Below, piece by piece: positions 41,090 to 56,100 of a DNA stretch of 64,000 nucleotides. The position numbers and the translations under genes are program-made. This DNA is from Sitta carolinensis. Lineage: Eukaryota; Chordata; Aves; Passeriformes; Sittidae. The number at the start of each line of letters is the position of its first letter. Position 1 is the stretch's first letter. Where the stretch lies: NCBI GenBank assembly GCA_032173965.1, contig JAVUNC010000019.1:7378501-7442500 (forward strand), written 5' to 3'. A model generated the notes under the pieces. The model was given only the letters and a program-made list of their open reading frames with translations, did no database searches and had not been told where the DNA came from.

Positions 41090-41290
41090 ACAGGATAGAG
41101 CTGAAATGACCCAGAGCTTTCTCAGGCAGCTGCTGCATTAGCATGTGGCAATGACTCCAGTGATTCTGTCACCCTCTGTGCTTGTCATTAGCATTTGGTG
41201 ACACACTCTCTGTCGCCTTCCACTTGAGAGCCTCCCTGGTGTTACACGGGGCAAGCAGCGTGCTCATTTTTATTCCAGCTTATTAAAAAA
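41090..41290. promoter_or_regulatory. Possible intronic regulatory block with paired CATTAGCAT motifs
   Basis: CATTAGCAT occurs at 41136-41144 and again at 41186-41194, exactly 50 bp apart, each followed closely by TGG and GAC words. The block is more GC-balanced than its flanks. Function is inferred only. Confidence 0.25.
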
Positions 41291-43587
41291 GCAACCTAGT
41301 GGGACAACACTATTCAAAGTGCAAACTTACTATGTGTTTTGGCAAAACAAAACAGAAAAATTAGTGGAAAAAAACCAAGTTTTCACACTATTTCCCTGGA
41401 CTCTAGGAGGCTTTTTGATTGGAAAATATGTTAAAAAGCATAAAGCAAGCATGAAATATATGAACTGAAAAAAAAAATTTTGAACAATAGCAAGTTTCCT
41501 GAAGCTAACCAATGTTTTATTTCAGGTCAAATAAAATCTTTTGAAGTACTGCTGAGCAAACATTTTCCTCTATAGGGGACATTTTCATTTTAGATAGCTC
41601 TTAAAAATGAGGGTTTTTTTTCTGTGAAAAAATTACGCTATTCTAAAAAGTAACAAGGCCATATATTGCCCACAAAATGGTTTTTTAGGTTTTATTCTGC
41701 CACAGCAAAAAGACACTTATCCAAGGTCTTAGTCAAGCAAAGAGGCTCATGCAAGGTCACAACAGAAGAACCATTTTAGAAATCCTGATCATCAGATTGC
41801 TGATTTGATAAGCAGCATTTCTGGAGCTGATTTGCTAGCAGTGCAAGACCCCTGCACACACAGATGGAGTGTGATTTGAAGGACTCCAAGAAATGATGCT
41901 TGGCTGCTGTGTTTGGGCTGTTTTGTGCTCACTCCTTGATTATTTAATTCTTTTTTCATTTCGCTGAGTATTGGGGAAAGGATAACAGGCTTTTTATTTC
42001 CAAGAATACCCTGGATGACCAATAACTTGGATTTGGCACCCTGTCTCTGCCAGGTCTTGGGTCCCTTAGCTGCCCTGCTGCTCTGCTGAGCAGAGGATGC
42101 AGAGCTGCTGTGGCCCAGAGGCCTCTGAGCTCTCTGACTCTGTCACCACCCGTGGGACCTTGGATCATTGATTTTATCCACATTAGATGCTAGGGCAAGG
42201 CACTTTTTATCATCTTTGTGATACCTCATTGACAGACTGTTTAAAATTATATTGCTCACTAAAAAGCAGCAGTAATGACCTGTGGGATGGGAAGGAAGGG
42301 CATGGTCCAAGTGGAGTTGAAAGTCTTTGCTGTAACTGCAGCTGCATAAGAGTCCTTCCTACTCCTGTCTCTCGAGATACTGGAAAAGGAGGCAAGGCAT
42401 TTTGCCTGGTGTAAGGCTTAGGGCAGTTGATTTTGTTGCTGGTATTTCAGTAAACTTTCTGTACAAAGATTCCCTGTGTCCTACGGGTTGCCTTCCTGGC
42501 TTTGAGGTACTGTGGTGATGTAAGGCAGTGACATTCTTTATGGCTGGTGAACTGCATCCACATCCCATTAAGTTAAAGCCCTGGGAGAGCTGGAAGTCAG
42601 GTATTTTAACTATTCTCTTTGTAAAAAATATATAGTGGGCATATAAAACCTTTGCACTCGGTATAACTTTACTATAGCACAGAGAGGATCATGGGCAGCT
42701 TAAGGAGAATGGAAGTGCAAATACAGTGACCAGTGGGGCAGAGTAAGAAACAGTAGAGTGTCTGCCCCTAAAAGGGCTGCCCTTGTCCAGACAGCCACTG
42801 CCAGAGGGAATTCCTAATGAAATGTGTACAAAATTCAATGTCAATGATTTCTTGGTCTTTCAAAGTGATACTTCCAATATCAAATGGAGACAAATATAAA
42901 GTAGCTTTGAGGTCTCCCCTAGTCTAGTTTTTGGCCAAAAGAAAGTTTGGTGGTTCTTTTTTTGTTATTCAGTGTGTTTGTGCACTTTGTACTGTCGAGT
43001 GAGTCCTGTGCAGTACAGCTGACTTACTCTAACCCTCTTCTAAACTGGGTGTGTTTTTCACCAATACCTTCTTTGAAACTGCACCATGATCCAGTAGATG
43101 TTTGGTGGAGTGTATACATAATTTAATTCCTTCCTGTATCTGGAAATTTGGTTATATATCTCTTTTCCTGGTACACCTAATTAGTATTTTTTTAATTGCC
43201 AGTCATTTGGAATACTGTGCATTTATGGCTGGTTATTCAAGGGTACTCTGCTACCCCTGCCTGCCACGAGACCATACTAACTCCATTTTCTTTGCAGTGG
43301 GCCTACCATTTCATATTCTCTTTTTATCACCTGTTTTTTACCAAAATATTTATGTTTGCTAGGACTTGATGAAGAGCTGTGTTTCTTCTTAATTCTTTGT
43401 TTTGTATAATGAATCATTGAGCAGTTCTAAAGGATTTGCCTGCCAGGAAGAGGTACATTAGCATTTTATAAATAGATTTATCTAAAGTCAACAAGGTGTT
43501 ATGCTTTGCTGAAACCTACCCAGCTGGGAGGAGCGTTTTGCATGATAACAGCAGTAGCAAGTTTGTGAGAATTTAATACTCCTGCTG

Positions 43588-43615
43588 ACAGTAATTAAGT
43601 GATTAATTAATGGCC
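43588..43615. promoter_or_regulatory. Cluster of homeodomain-type TAATTA motifs
   Basis: Two TAATTAA cores lie within 20 bp (GTAATTAAGTGATTAATTAATGG; the palindrome TTAATTAA is at 43603-43610). Such words can be chance in AT-rich DNA. Confidence 0.2.
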
Positions 43616-46600
43616 AACTGAAAAAGTTAGCAAAATGGGGTGAAAACAAGTTGTAAAAAACTTAAAGGGGAGCTTGCACTGAACAGAAAGCTTATTGACA
43701 AAGAGGATATAAAGGGATATTTTGGGTACACATACACTTTATGGTGTCAAATTTAAAAATGAGAACTGCTAAAATGACTGCTCATTCTGAGTAATGATAT
43801 AAAATTTCCTGAGAGTTGATTGCACAATCTATTTATTGAAGGGTAAAGGTCTTAGGAAAAACCTAGAGTTGGAGAGAGAGGGAGAAGACATGGTTTGTCT
43901 CCTTGATCTGTCTTTACTCATAGCAACAGTTTGTTAAAATTCCTATCACTGTGTTTATTCAAAAGCCATTTTAATATTATTGAACTCCTCCACTCTTAAT
44001 CTAGCCACCCACTGCAGCTGGCAGCCCACAGGCACCCAACCTCAGGGCATGGCTATTCTCTGTACTGACATTTGTCAACTCTTGCAATCCTCTCTGCATC
44101 TCCTTATACTTTTGGAAAGTGATCTCATGTGGAAAGCATTAATCAAAGAGTCCTTCAGCGTGCCCCAAGAGAGTAGAGAGTCTGCCTGAAACCTGGGTGG
44201 TAATGTTGGAATTATAACATGATCCCTTCTTCCATATTCCCTGATATCTTTAGTATGTACCTTGGCTGACACAGAGCTTATCACTTTGATATTCACTGAT
44301 ATCTATTTTTTTCAGTAACGCTCCCAATTTTCATAAGTTTTGTGCACGTAGAGGTCCTTGGGCAAAGATGTGGACTCCAGGAAGGAGTTTTTCTCCAGGC
44401 TCTGTTTGGATGTCGAGGGCCATTGACCTTCAGCAGCTTTGCTCCTGGGATAATGTCACTCAAGCATAGCAAGGCCTTGAAGCACAGCCTGGAACACAAG
44501 CACACAGCACAGCTCTGGCCCTCCATCCCTCTGGACTGGCTGCTGAGTGCTGAGATGCTGGCAGTTGTTGGTGCATCCAGCTGGAAGAGTCACCCGTGAG
44601 TCACTGCACCCATAACTCCCTGGTGTTCAGCCATGTGTAGATGTAGGGTGACACCAAGGGTTTCCTTTTGCTCCCCAGAACTAAAAGCTGGAAGCATCCA
44701 GGCACATGAAGTTCCTCCCAGGGGCAAACCTGTTGTGTGTAGCTACTGCTCTCCCTCACAGCAAGCGTTCAGTTGCAATTTCATTTTGTTCATTATATGT
44801 GGGTTTGAGGTATCATTGCTTGCTTTTCAAACAAAGTGGAAATCAGCTGCTTGAGGACAACTTGTTGCCTTCACACAAATGCAGAAGTTGGCCCAGTGGA
44901 AAGGGGCACAACAGGAAACTTGCCTCCCCAAGCAAGCTTCTGATTCTACCTGGAACAACAACGGCTCTTCCACTGTGGGGCCACTGCTTTGCACAGTAGG
45001 GGATTGGCTGTGGTGTGAGGATGAGTCCCTGCACTCTGTGCTGATTTGTGATATGCTACCCACCACCCCAAGCAACCCATCTGTATTAAGGCCAAAAACC
45101 TTAATACTGCTGACAGCTAAAGCAGAGAGACTGCTCAAAACAGCTACAGAAAGAGAACTGCGTTTTAGAAATGGAAAATCTCATTCCTATCTAAAATGCT
45201 GTTTGAATACAGTTAAGTCTCATACCTTTACTTTTGCTTTTCCTGACCAGGCATATGAATACCCCTCTCTTGTTAACTGGATTGGCAGTGCTAAAAGGGA
45301 GCTTGCTGAGATGCTGCTATTGCAGAGTTGAGAGAGAGGTTATATCTGACTTGTGTGGAATCAGCTCTTGATGAGCCATGAAAATATTCTCCAGTCTCTT
45401 AATTTTCCTTGAATCTAGGTATCTTCAGTCCAACTGGTATAGGAAGCAGCAGGAGTCAGAGAGATTTGCTGCTTTGGGCAATTTACAGGCTCATTTATGT
45501 GATTGAAATTGGCTGACAAGTACCTCAGTTTCCTCATCTTTAAAATGTTATTGATGTTTTCTTGTTGGGCTGTTTTTAAGAATCAAGAATTGAAAAACAT
45601 CTGCTGTGTTGGTTGTGCTTGGAACTGCAGAACTGAAGAGGAAAAGATAACACTTACTTTAATAATTGAAAATGGATTTGAACTAAGCCTCCTAAGAAGC
45701 AAAAGGTGGAAAATTACTTGTATTTCTTATCTAATCAGCTCTTACCGTTTCCCCAAGAGGCACACATGAGGTTTGGAAGTGTAATTTTCATGTCTTTTCT
45801 CCAGCAGCCTTGTTTTATATCACATTCAGTTCCATGTCTGCTGCTGAGGTAGGACCTGTGCTAAATCTGCTCCTGTTGTCTGTAAATAGCTTAGAGATCT
45901 AAACCACCTCATGATTTTGTCAGTGCCCGCCACATGTGGCAAGCAGCATTCATCTCTCAGTGAGTCAGCAATCAGTCTGCTGGTGTTTCCCATGGAATAG
46001 ATTGCTCCCTGATAAGAGCTAGTCTCCAAGCCTATTCAGACACAGAAAAGTCTGATGAGAATAGCAGAGCTAATAATAGAAGTTGGACCTTTTTATTTCC
46101 CCTCTAAAAGGTACGAATTTTGAAAACTTCACAGGAAGTCACAGAAAAAGATTTTTTGGCTTTGTTGTTGTGGGGATATTTTGTTTGTTTTTTTTCTTTT
46201 AACCAGTTGCTTACTATTACAAATATATAATACTCACTTGTTTTAGGAGAAACATGAAACCTAGGGGAGAGGGTTTTTTGTTGGTGTTTTTTTAATCTCA
46301 AAAAGATGCAGTGGTACCCAGAAAGATGCAATTGTATCCAAGAGAAAAGGTAAACAAACAGCAAATGCAGCCTGATATTGAAACAAGGGCAACCAAGAGA
46401 GAGGAGATTTGGGATTTTAATAAAATTACTCTATCCCACTGGATTATTCTAAGTCAGAATGTTTGTATTTATGGATGAAAGCACTAAAGATCTACTGTGT
46501 TAGATGACATTTTAAAAAGGCCCAATGACTATGTATGCACAGTATTTCATACAATAAATATTCTCCATCTCTTTTGGTCCTTTTCAATTTAGTAGATGCC

Positions 46601-49600
46601 ACAGAATATGTAGGCATCACTGTATGATGGAAAATCACACTTTCATTATAAAGTTCACTGCTGCTATTTACTCGTTTACTGTTAATTTTTGGATGAGCAG
46701 TTGGAGCTGCCTATTGACTAGTAAGAAAATCACCAGAAAAATATATATGTTGCCATGATCCCTAGAAACAAAACCAAAAGAAGTAGCTAGATTTTGTGCA
46801 AGATTAATAGGGGAAAACATTATCATGTCATTTACTGCACTCAACAATTTTTTGTTGTCTCAGGAACTGTGAAGACCCTCAGCCAACTTTCCTAATTGAA
46901 AATCGAGAAAGTGTGAAATCCATCTAACTTTCTCTTTCCACATTCTTATTTCATTATAGTTTTTTAAGGAAGCTATTTTTCTCTGTAAACTCAGGGAAGA
47001 TACTTCATGCGAACACAATTGTTGGGAAGTCATTTGGTCAAAAGGTAGGAAAGGCAACTAGACCTGGTCAAAAATATTTCTGAGAACACAGAGTGCCTGG
47101 ATTGTCCAGATGCTGCACAACTCTGGAGAGACTTCTTGCTACAGAAACGTGGCAGTGAGCAAGTGCCAGCTCCTCAGGTGTGCTGAGAGCTCTCTTCTGT
47201 GTAAGCAATCCTGCTGGCATCAGGCAATGCTGAAGGAGCAGATGTTTAAAATTTGTATATTAAACACAGCATCCCCTACTTTGAAGCAGCAGAGAGGGAG
47301 AACACATTAGAACTGAGCTGGCTGAATTATTGGCATGAGTGTGTTCCAAACCAGTAAGTTCCCTCTTGAGTTTCCTGCCCAACATTTTATTTTTGTCTTA
47401 ATTCAAGTGTTTTCAAATTTCTGGGGTTTATGACAGTATTACTCATGTGTTGAAATCTCTAAAGTCAGTTTTCTAACCTAGAATTTATTTGAATCTTTTG
47501 TTTTGTGACATTCTGGTTAGATACATTTTGAAATGTTGACATTGTCTTTGAGCTGAAAATTCTGTCTCTGTGTTGCTCTAAGGAGCAAGTTTCCTCTTCT
47601 TGCAGTAGCTCACTGTGGGAATGCTGCACCCTTAGTGTGCAGGGCAGGGGGTGCTCTCTCAGTGGGAAGTTATTTGCTGCCCTCTGTCCTGCCTTCATCA
47701 AAGGTATGTTCATTTTATACTGTAAATTATTCAAGCTGCACTGTGAAGACAGAGTAAATAATTTCCTTACAGGTTTTTTCATGCCTGTTATCATAGCATC
47801 TCAGTTTCTTACAAATGTTAATGAAATGAGCATCATAGAGCTCTTGTGTTGAGTTTATTCCCATTTATGTTTAGGAAGTGAAGTAAGAAGATTAAAGACA
47901 GTTTATGTAACTGGAAAAATGGGTGAGCTTTCAGGCATTTACAAACATGGGCTGTTTTTTCTCTCTGTATCAGGCAGTCTAATGAAAAAGAGAACACTTC
48001 CTCCTACGAATGCATCCTTAGGCAATGACAGTAACAGTAAAAATGTTGTTACAAATATTAAAGTCAGAAATTATGAAGTGTTGACCAATTTTGACTGCCT
48101 GGTGTGAGAAACATGGAATCCAGTCATTTTTTCAGAGCATTTTTTAAGGACAATGTGTTTTCCAAACATTTCTCTCATTGGTCTCATTTGCAGCTGCAAC
48201 TACTCGGGTTCCTTGCTGATCTGGATACAGGTGTCCTGGGGTGGGGGGCTGGAAAATGAGAGCAGTGTATCTTGCTGTGAATGCTCTGATTTATGTGATC
48301 TGCCCTGTATCATGTGGAGTTCAGTGGCCATTTGCCAAGGATGGCTTCGCTCCCCTCAAACATGATCTTATCTTTCACTTCTCTCACTTTCCTTCCTCCT
48401 GTATTTCATACCTTGCAACTTCTCTAATGGTGAAAGCAGGAGTATTAGTGACTTGTATCAATAGCAGATTTACTTTGTCCTGGAATATGGCTGTCCTCAG
48501 CACAAAGCAAGCCAGCAGCCTTTGAATGTCTGTGCTGCTGGAGGACTGGAGGTAAAGAGTGAGGAAATATGTAGCCATCAGAAAGGGCAAGTCATGGAAA
48601 AATCAATAATCAGAAACTCCCCCAAATTCTCACTATCCTTTTATAGCTAGACAGCAGCTTTTCTGTTTTCACACAACCTTTCAATCCCCCAAGCAATGTT
48701 TTTGTAAATATCTGAGTCAAATCTTTGAACTCAAGTCAAAGGAGGGGCAGGTGAAATTGAGAAGTTAGTGACAAATATTTATGACAGACACACCTCAGCA
48801 AGAAGGTTGTGCAATCCCAGATTTTTAGGGACATTTAGTGGAGGAATATTAAGCTGCAGCACTAGACCGTTGGAAAACATTTTTAAAGAGATGTAATGAA
48901 ATAGTAGGAAACTTTTTCTGTTTTGAGAGGTAACACATATGGTTAGATAAACATGGTGGACTTCCATGAGTAGGTATTTTTTGCTACATATATGCAATTA
49001 AAAATAGAAATTTTTCACATTTTGTCTTGCCTTGAGAACCACTGAAATAAACTCAACTCTGTACAACAGGGATCCTCAAGGATAGCCCAGAGAGAAGCTG
49101 TTTGCTGGTTAAATGTGACAAGGCTGTACATTTATCCCAGGTCTTTGGAATTTTTGCAGAGTACAAATGAGGCAATTTTTAAACTGCAACCAAGTACTGT
49201 CCTATTAAGCTCTTCTGTTTTAATGTGTGCTCAGCAGGAGTGCTTCACCTGACTGTGTTTGTCCCGAAAGCTTTCAGTAGAATTAAAAATTGTGGTCTAA
49301 GGAGTTGAATGTAGCACGTGAAGGTATAATTATGTTCAGCTTCATGAAACCCTGCATGATAATTAGCAGCATAGCCAGTGTGCCAGATAAGAGATATTTT
49401 TGTGGATGCCTGCAAGAATTTTTTCCATCCCACCCGGCCAACTGTGGTGGCAGGAAGGCGAAGTTTCCCATTTTGCAGTGATCAAACACCACCACCTTTC
49501 TGGCCAGGTTCCTCAGAGACAGGCTCACCCGAGCTTGCCAGCACACTGTGATTTCTCTGCTGGTGAAGGGACAGGGAAGGAGAGAAAAGGAAACCCAAGT

Positions 49601-50399
49601 CAGAGAAAATCTGTTGAGAATTGAAATACATCCCCTTGGGTTCCACAGTGCAAGCTGTAAGTTGCTGTTCCTGCATAAGCTAAGCCACATGATGCTCCTC
49701 TTTCCATCCTGATATATGGAAACCAAGTCCAAAAGCCTGGGCAGTAAATCTCCCAGGCTGTCATTTGTGTCCACGGTCTGGTATTGGATTTGAGCACTGC
49801 CAGGGCTGGACTGTGTTGAGAAGCAGGACCTGTGAGGTACAAAGTCAGCCCTTGTTCCCCAAGGAGTTGTTTCTACTTTCAATTTAGAGCCTGAAATGCC
49901 ATTTATTTAATGCTGCTGTTTAAATAATGATTTATAAGCCTCCAAGCCAGCCATGGTACAGCTTAATTACTGCTGTAATTTATGGATGCCACTGGCTACA
50001 TAAACACTGCTGTAAATATAAAGGATGTCTACCACAAATTTTACTCTGATACTTATTTGATACCATTCATTTTCTGTTCCTAACACATCTTCTGTGTGTG
50101 AGTTGAGGCCACTTCCCTCAGAGATCCAGGTCATTCTGGTTCACTTTGCCAGGAGTAATTGGGTCTAGGAACTGAAAAGATCAAACGTCTGTTTTTCTTG
50201 CAAAGTATTTTAATTAAAATTTGAGTTTCCTTGAGCTTGGATGCAAACATCTGCATTAAGTGGCCCATTAAAAGGATTATTTGTATTTGGGCTTTTTTTG
50301 GTTATCTATTTGTTTTGCTAGTTAATCACCTCCTTTCTCCAATTCATTTTGCCTTTGTGCTCACAGTAAGCAAGCAAACAAGATGGGAATATATCATGC

Positions 50400-50610
50400 A
50401 CTGTAACAGAGCCCAGCCATTCCCCGGGCTGCAGCTTTGCTATTTGTGTTCTCTAACCTATACAAGGAGCACGTATATATTGGTCTAATGCAAATCCGAG
50501 CTAATTCAAGCCCCGTCTCCACAGAGATGAATGAGCATGCAAATCTGCTGCTTTGTTTTGGAGGAATAGCTCCTGGAATTGCCTGACTCCCAGTTGCAAC
50601 TGACATATTT
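50400..50610. promoter_or_regulatory. Possible conserved intronic enhancer with two octamer motifs
   Basis: This block has two perfect POU octamers, ATGCAAAT at 50488-50495 and 50537-50544. The second is followed six bases later by a SOX-type CTTTGTT (50551-50557). It is unique sequence with normal complexity. Function is inferred from motifs only. Confidence 0.3.
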
Positions 50611-52885
50611 CAAATACTACAGTCAGTTGGCTTCAGGAGATTTGTGCCCCTAGGCTGCAACAAAAAACACCTGGGAAGAAAAGTAGGTTCTCCTGAATGC
50701 CTTGGTTCCATTATAATTACTGTTAGTGCAGTTGTGTGATTGGAAAGGTGAGTGCCTTTAAAAAGTTATAATTAATTGAGCAATTAGAACAACCCCATTG
50801 CCTACAATTGCCACTCCTCTGAATCTCTGTGTATCTCTGCAGCTGCTGAAGTAAAACATGAACATTGCTGAAAAGATTGCAGATAAACTGAGTGGGACAT
50901 GAAAGCTGGTACGAAACATGGGGCTCAAAACCATCTGTGGGGTAATTCAGAGAGACAGGAGTACTTCTGAATTTCATTAGAACTTAAGGATTTTTGAAGA
51001 GTGTCATGATGTTTCTAACTCATGGAAGTGCTCTGGGACATGTCTCCTACCTGTTCTTCAGGTTGTACTTCCAACAATGGGGTACTGTTCAGGCTGATTG
51101 CACACCCCTAGGAGAGGGGATCACCAGAGCCCAATCTCACAGCTCTGTAGTGCCCATTTGCACACTGACCTGAGCCCCAAGTGTGTGGCTTGTGGCATGG
51201 GCTTTGCCCCTCACATAGGGAAGGCTCTCAGTGGTGTCTCTGAGGGTGTGTTTTTTGTAGGAAGTTCAGCAAAGCCAAGGGAGATACCACCTCACTGCCT
51301 TAAACCTCACACAGGAGCCCACAGAAATTATCAGCAGCCAGCCCCAAGTTACTTGGTCTATTTTTTCCTGCAAGGCTTCTCCTCTATAGTCATGCTTTGA
51401 CCCAGACTGGAATACAAGGGCATTGTGCAGCCTGTATGTGGCAAGCCAGTATTGCTCTAAGGAAGGGAAAAAAATCAACCTGACAATAACACAGAGCACC
51501 CTTTTCAGGATCCATCGTCCTTTATTTATAAAGTTTGGCATGTATTCCCCCCATTCCTGCATGATTTGCACCATAAAATAAGCTGGGAGAGAAATAGTTG
51601 TTGTTTTCCTGCACGCTTCATTAATTTTTAGTTTTGGCAGGCAATATAAATAAAAATATCAAGTGCATATCTAATTGGATCGCCAGTGATTTCCAACTCC
51701 CTGTAGTACCAGAGAACATGATGTAGCTGCACTGTTTAGCGAGCACAGATGAGTTAGGCAAACAATGTCTCTCTCTGCCCAGAGGCTTTGGTTTAATCTG
51801 GAGCATTTACCCATTTAATGGGAGACAGGGCAGTTACTGCTGCAATGGGGAATTCTCAGTACAGATCTCTTTGTTCTTCCAAGCCTGTCTTCCAGCAGTG
51901 ACTGGAAGCACATCTCAGCAGATTCAGGAAGGTGTCAGTGAACTGCAGCCAAACTCAGATTTTTGTGGAAGGAACTCTGGCCTTTCTCAAGCTTTGACTC
52001 CTCCATACATACTGACTTCAGGATGTTGCTGAACTAATTCCTGCCTCCTTCAGGTGTCTGTTCTAGAGCATGATCAGACTCTTAAAAAAAGAATTAAAGA
52101 AAGGAAGACCTTGTCCTAAGTATCATCATAAATGACTGGGGATGAGAGAATTTCTACAGTAAGGAAAATGATACCTGTCAGGCTATTTGATATCAGACTT
52201 CTCAGTTGTCATGGGAATCAAGTGCCTCCAGAAAAGGATGGTTCTTAGGGCAAATTACTTGGGATCATTTCTGAGTGGATGACACTGACCTCTAATCGTG
52301 ATGTTTGGTGACCTCATTTCATAAGAGACATCTCCTTTGCACATTGCTGGATGTCTTTTGCTGCTTAGCACAGGTAAAATGAAATGGTGACTTCTGTCTC
52401 TTGGTAGATGTAATCTGCTATGGGCTCTCTTACTCAAGAGAGTGCAGGGTGCAGGAGCAGGCATAGAAGAGAAAGAAAATTGCAGGTAGGTATTGAACTG
52501 TTTTCTCTCCTGCAGAGAATATGACAACACAATACACCCAAAGCAAAGGTAATGCATGGAGCCAGGAGAGCATGATGGAAGCTTGTGCTCTTTCTAAGTC
52601 CTGTAGCCACGTTACTCCTGGGCTAGACAGAGGGGATATCAACCTTCAAGACTGTCAGTGCAGCAGTAAATTCACACACAATTATAAACCTATCATGTGT
52701 ATTGTGCTGTTCTTGAGAAGTACCAGAGCAGGCTGCAGGATTTAAGCCTTCCAGAGGTCAAAGCTGCCTTCCATATTATAGCACCAGAAAGGCCTGGGGA
52801 ATTGAAATTCTCTATTAGGTGGAGCATTAGACATTTGACAAGATTAAATAGGTAAAAAAAGAATATCAAGTATGTATTGAATTAA

Positions 52886-53140
<255 letters not shown>

Positions 53141-56100
53141 TAAATCCTAACCCCCAGGTTGTCCCATCCTTTTCCAGAAGCATTCATTGGTATGAACTTT
53201 AATGTCTGAGGCTTTAGCACTAACAGACTCACTTGGGGCTATCAAAAGACCTGTACCCCCCATAACAGATGCCATTTCCCTGGGTGTCTGCCTGGAGTGC
53301 ACCATTTGATATTTCTGGGCTCACCTACATCAGTTCTGCAGCAGCTTCTTAACATGCTCTCAGTGCTTCTTCACTTCCAGTGTCCTGATCAAAAATGCAA
53401 AGGAAGTATAGCCTGAATAGCTAGATGCCTTACAGAATTATGAATGTGTAGTTGGTTAGAGCCTTTAATCAAAATATAGTGCAGCATGTGGTCGGGGAGG
53501 AGAGGAAGAAGAAAACTTCTAAGATGAAAAATGAGTAGAGCCAGTAGCTTATCTTTGCCCAACTCCTGTGTCTTTGTAATTCCTCTGGTTTTCTACCCTC
53601 TCTTCAGGAGTCAATAGTCCAATAACATACAGCAGAAGATAGATAGCAAGCTGAATTTTCTAAGAACTTGCTGTGCCTGAGTACTTTCAAAAATGTGCTA
53701 TGGAACTCAGGTACTTTAGGACCTTCCTTTAACTATCTTGAAGGTGCCTTATCACTTTTTCCCATACCTCTGTACATTCTACCTTCAGCATACTCCCTTC
53801 TGTCAGCCTAAAAATAGTTAGGAGAGGTGGGTTATCAGCTCTGAGATTGTCTACAGGGCAAATATAGCAAGAAAAATAAATATTGAGAGTTCATTATTCA
53901 AAGTGTATGTGCCACAGCTGATCTAGCCTGTGGGCTGTTACAATAGAACTGTGTTGATTTGGTATGTAAAAAACATGTTTGCTGTCTCTAGCAAGAACTT
54001 AACTTGGGTGATATTCAACTTCTAGCAGATTTCACCTCTTTTCTGCTATTACAGAAATAAAGTTACAGACTATTGGTGTGGAGAACATTGGTTTGATCTG
54101 TGATAACCTAGGAAACTAGTTAAAAGCTTGAAATTACATGCGTCTCCATCATTTTAGACATTGTTACAATTTGAAATAATATTCTTTAATGACACACTCA
54201 GTGGACATTAAATTCACAGGAACAGTGTCAGCACTCTGGACTTGCAGCTTCTTAGAACCAATAATGCTTCATACTAGTAATATTGAAACCTTATTTCCAT
54301 TTAAGAGCTTTAAAATAGAACTCTAAAACCTCATAATGGCATTTCTGTTGCGTTCTACTCTATAATTAAAAAAAGGTTGAATGCATTTTCATTTCATTAC
54401 AAGTAGAGAAACATTATTTACCCTAACTGTATGTTCAGACACACTTTGGTGTTCCATAAATGGCTCTGCCTCGTGGGAGGAATCCTGTCTATGGCAGGGG
54501 GAAGAGCAGAGTTCACAAGGTGGAGCTGTACCCATCATGGATGCAAACTAAATCCCTCCATGGGATGGGGCAGGCCCAGAGGAACGTGCTTGCCTGTTAT
54601 TTTCAGACACTGGGTGCACTTGTGGCGGGTCTGTTGTTCATCTTCACCTATCAGGAGGGTGGCTCTGCTTTTGCCCCTTGCTGCCCCCCTGTACCCCATG
54701 GTGAGCCCAGTGGAAAAGCAGCCAATGGCTCTCTGGCATGTGTCATCCACAGGGCTTGGTTTGGTTGCCTTCTCTCCCTTCATTCATCTGTAGCTGTTTC
54801 CACAAGGCAATATGGCACTTGCAGCTGTGTTGGCAAAGGAATGTGCTGAGAATGTCGGTGAGAAAATGTAAAAGCAGAAAATATTCAGCCAGTTGCTCAG
54901 CAGAGCATCACTCCCAGCTTGAGGAGACCACATGGCTTGCATTCACCCATAGGCACTGGAAATGAGAGTTCTTACTTCCAGCCAAAAGGTCCAAAACCAC
55001 TATTTTCCACTCAAGGAACAAAAAAGCATGGCTTCCCTGAGCAAGAGCCCGGGCTGTGGGTATGCCTGATTATCCACCTACAAGCCTGCTCAGTTCTATG
55101 GATGATCCTTCTGCTTTTGCTTCTTCACAGTGCTGAATATTGTTGGCATAAGCTTTCTTACACAAAAAAGAGAAGTGATCCAATGTTTGAGGTGTCAGAT
55201 ATATCTGCATGGCAGCCTAACACAAAACATATGTCATCTTTCAGCATTTTAGTTGTCATTTTACTCCTGAGCAACACGGATATTTTCATCAGCTTTTTGC
55301 AAGTGTGGTAAAAAGTGATTCAAATTTATCAAGCAGAGAAAAGGGTTTCCCAAATGGTTCTGCTTCGACAAAAGTGCTGTCAGAAAAAGATGAGCTATGC
55401 TCAAAACTGAGGTGAGAGGTTTAAAAATGCCATTATCAAAGGCTTCTATCTTTGAGCTTCAAGGAGGTGTAGGAGTTTTTTTGCCTTTCACAGTCTTTTA
55501 ACTTTACAGGTACTGATTGGTTTTTATTATGATTTAAATTTTTTTTCCTAATAATTTGATTTTTGTTCCTGTCTTAGCTCAAAAAGATCTCTCTACAGCC
55601 TGCTGTTTGCTAACACCTCTTTCCTTATGAATGGCCAATGAAACGTCATGGTGCTTGTTCTGCTTTGCAACCAATTAGTGTGCATAGAAATTGTAAAATC
55701 AGAGAGGGGTGACCCCTAGAGAAAAGCGTGTTGCTGTTTAAGTCATAATCAGATATCCTTACAGGAATAAAAGAGAGCTTCAAAGAGGCAGAGGTGGGAT
55801 GAGATGCTGCACTGTGTGTGTGCCTTGACTCGGGATCAGACACACGGATTCACCAGCCTGATGGAAGTGCCATGCCAGAAATTGCTTTGCAGAGCATATG
55901 CTGCAAACACACATTAATACTTCAGAGAGCACTGGTGGTGTGTCTCTGCTAGGAAATTCATGCCTTTCCAGATACAGAAACTGCATGTGCCAGCCACCAT
56001 GGCAGGCTTTGACTCTAGGTTTCTGCTGAATTCATAAATTGAAAAACAGATTCCTCTATAAAGGTACTTTTTTTAATAGTATAGCAGCTGAAGCTGGGTG

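Noticed and set aside
49283..49882. A 199-codon open frame on the minus strand.
   Set aside because: It has no family resemblance and several overlapping frames lie on both strands. Frames of this size can arise by chance in a 64 kb window.
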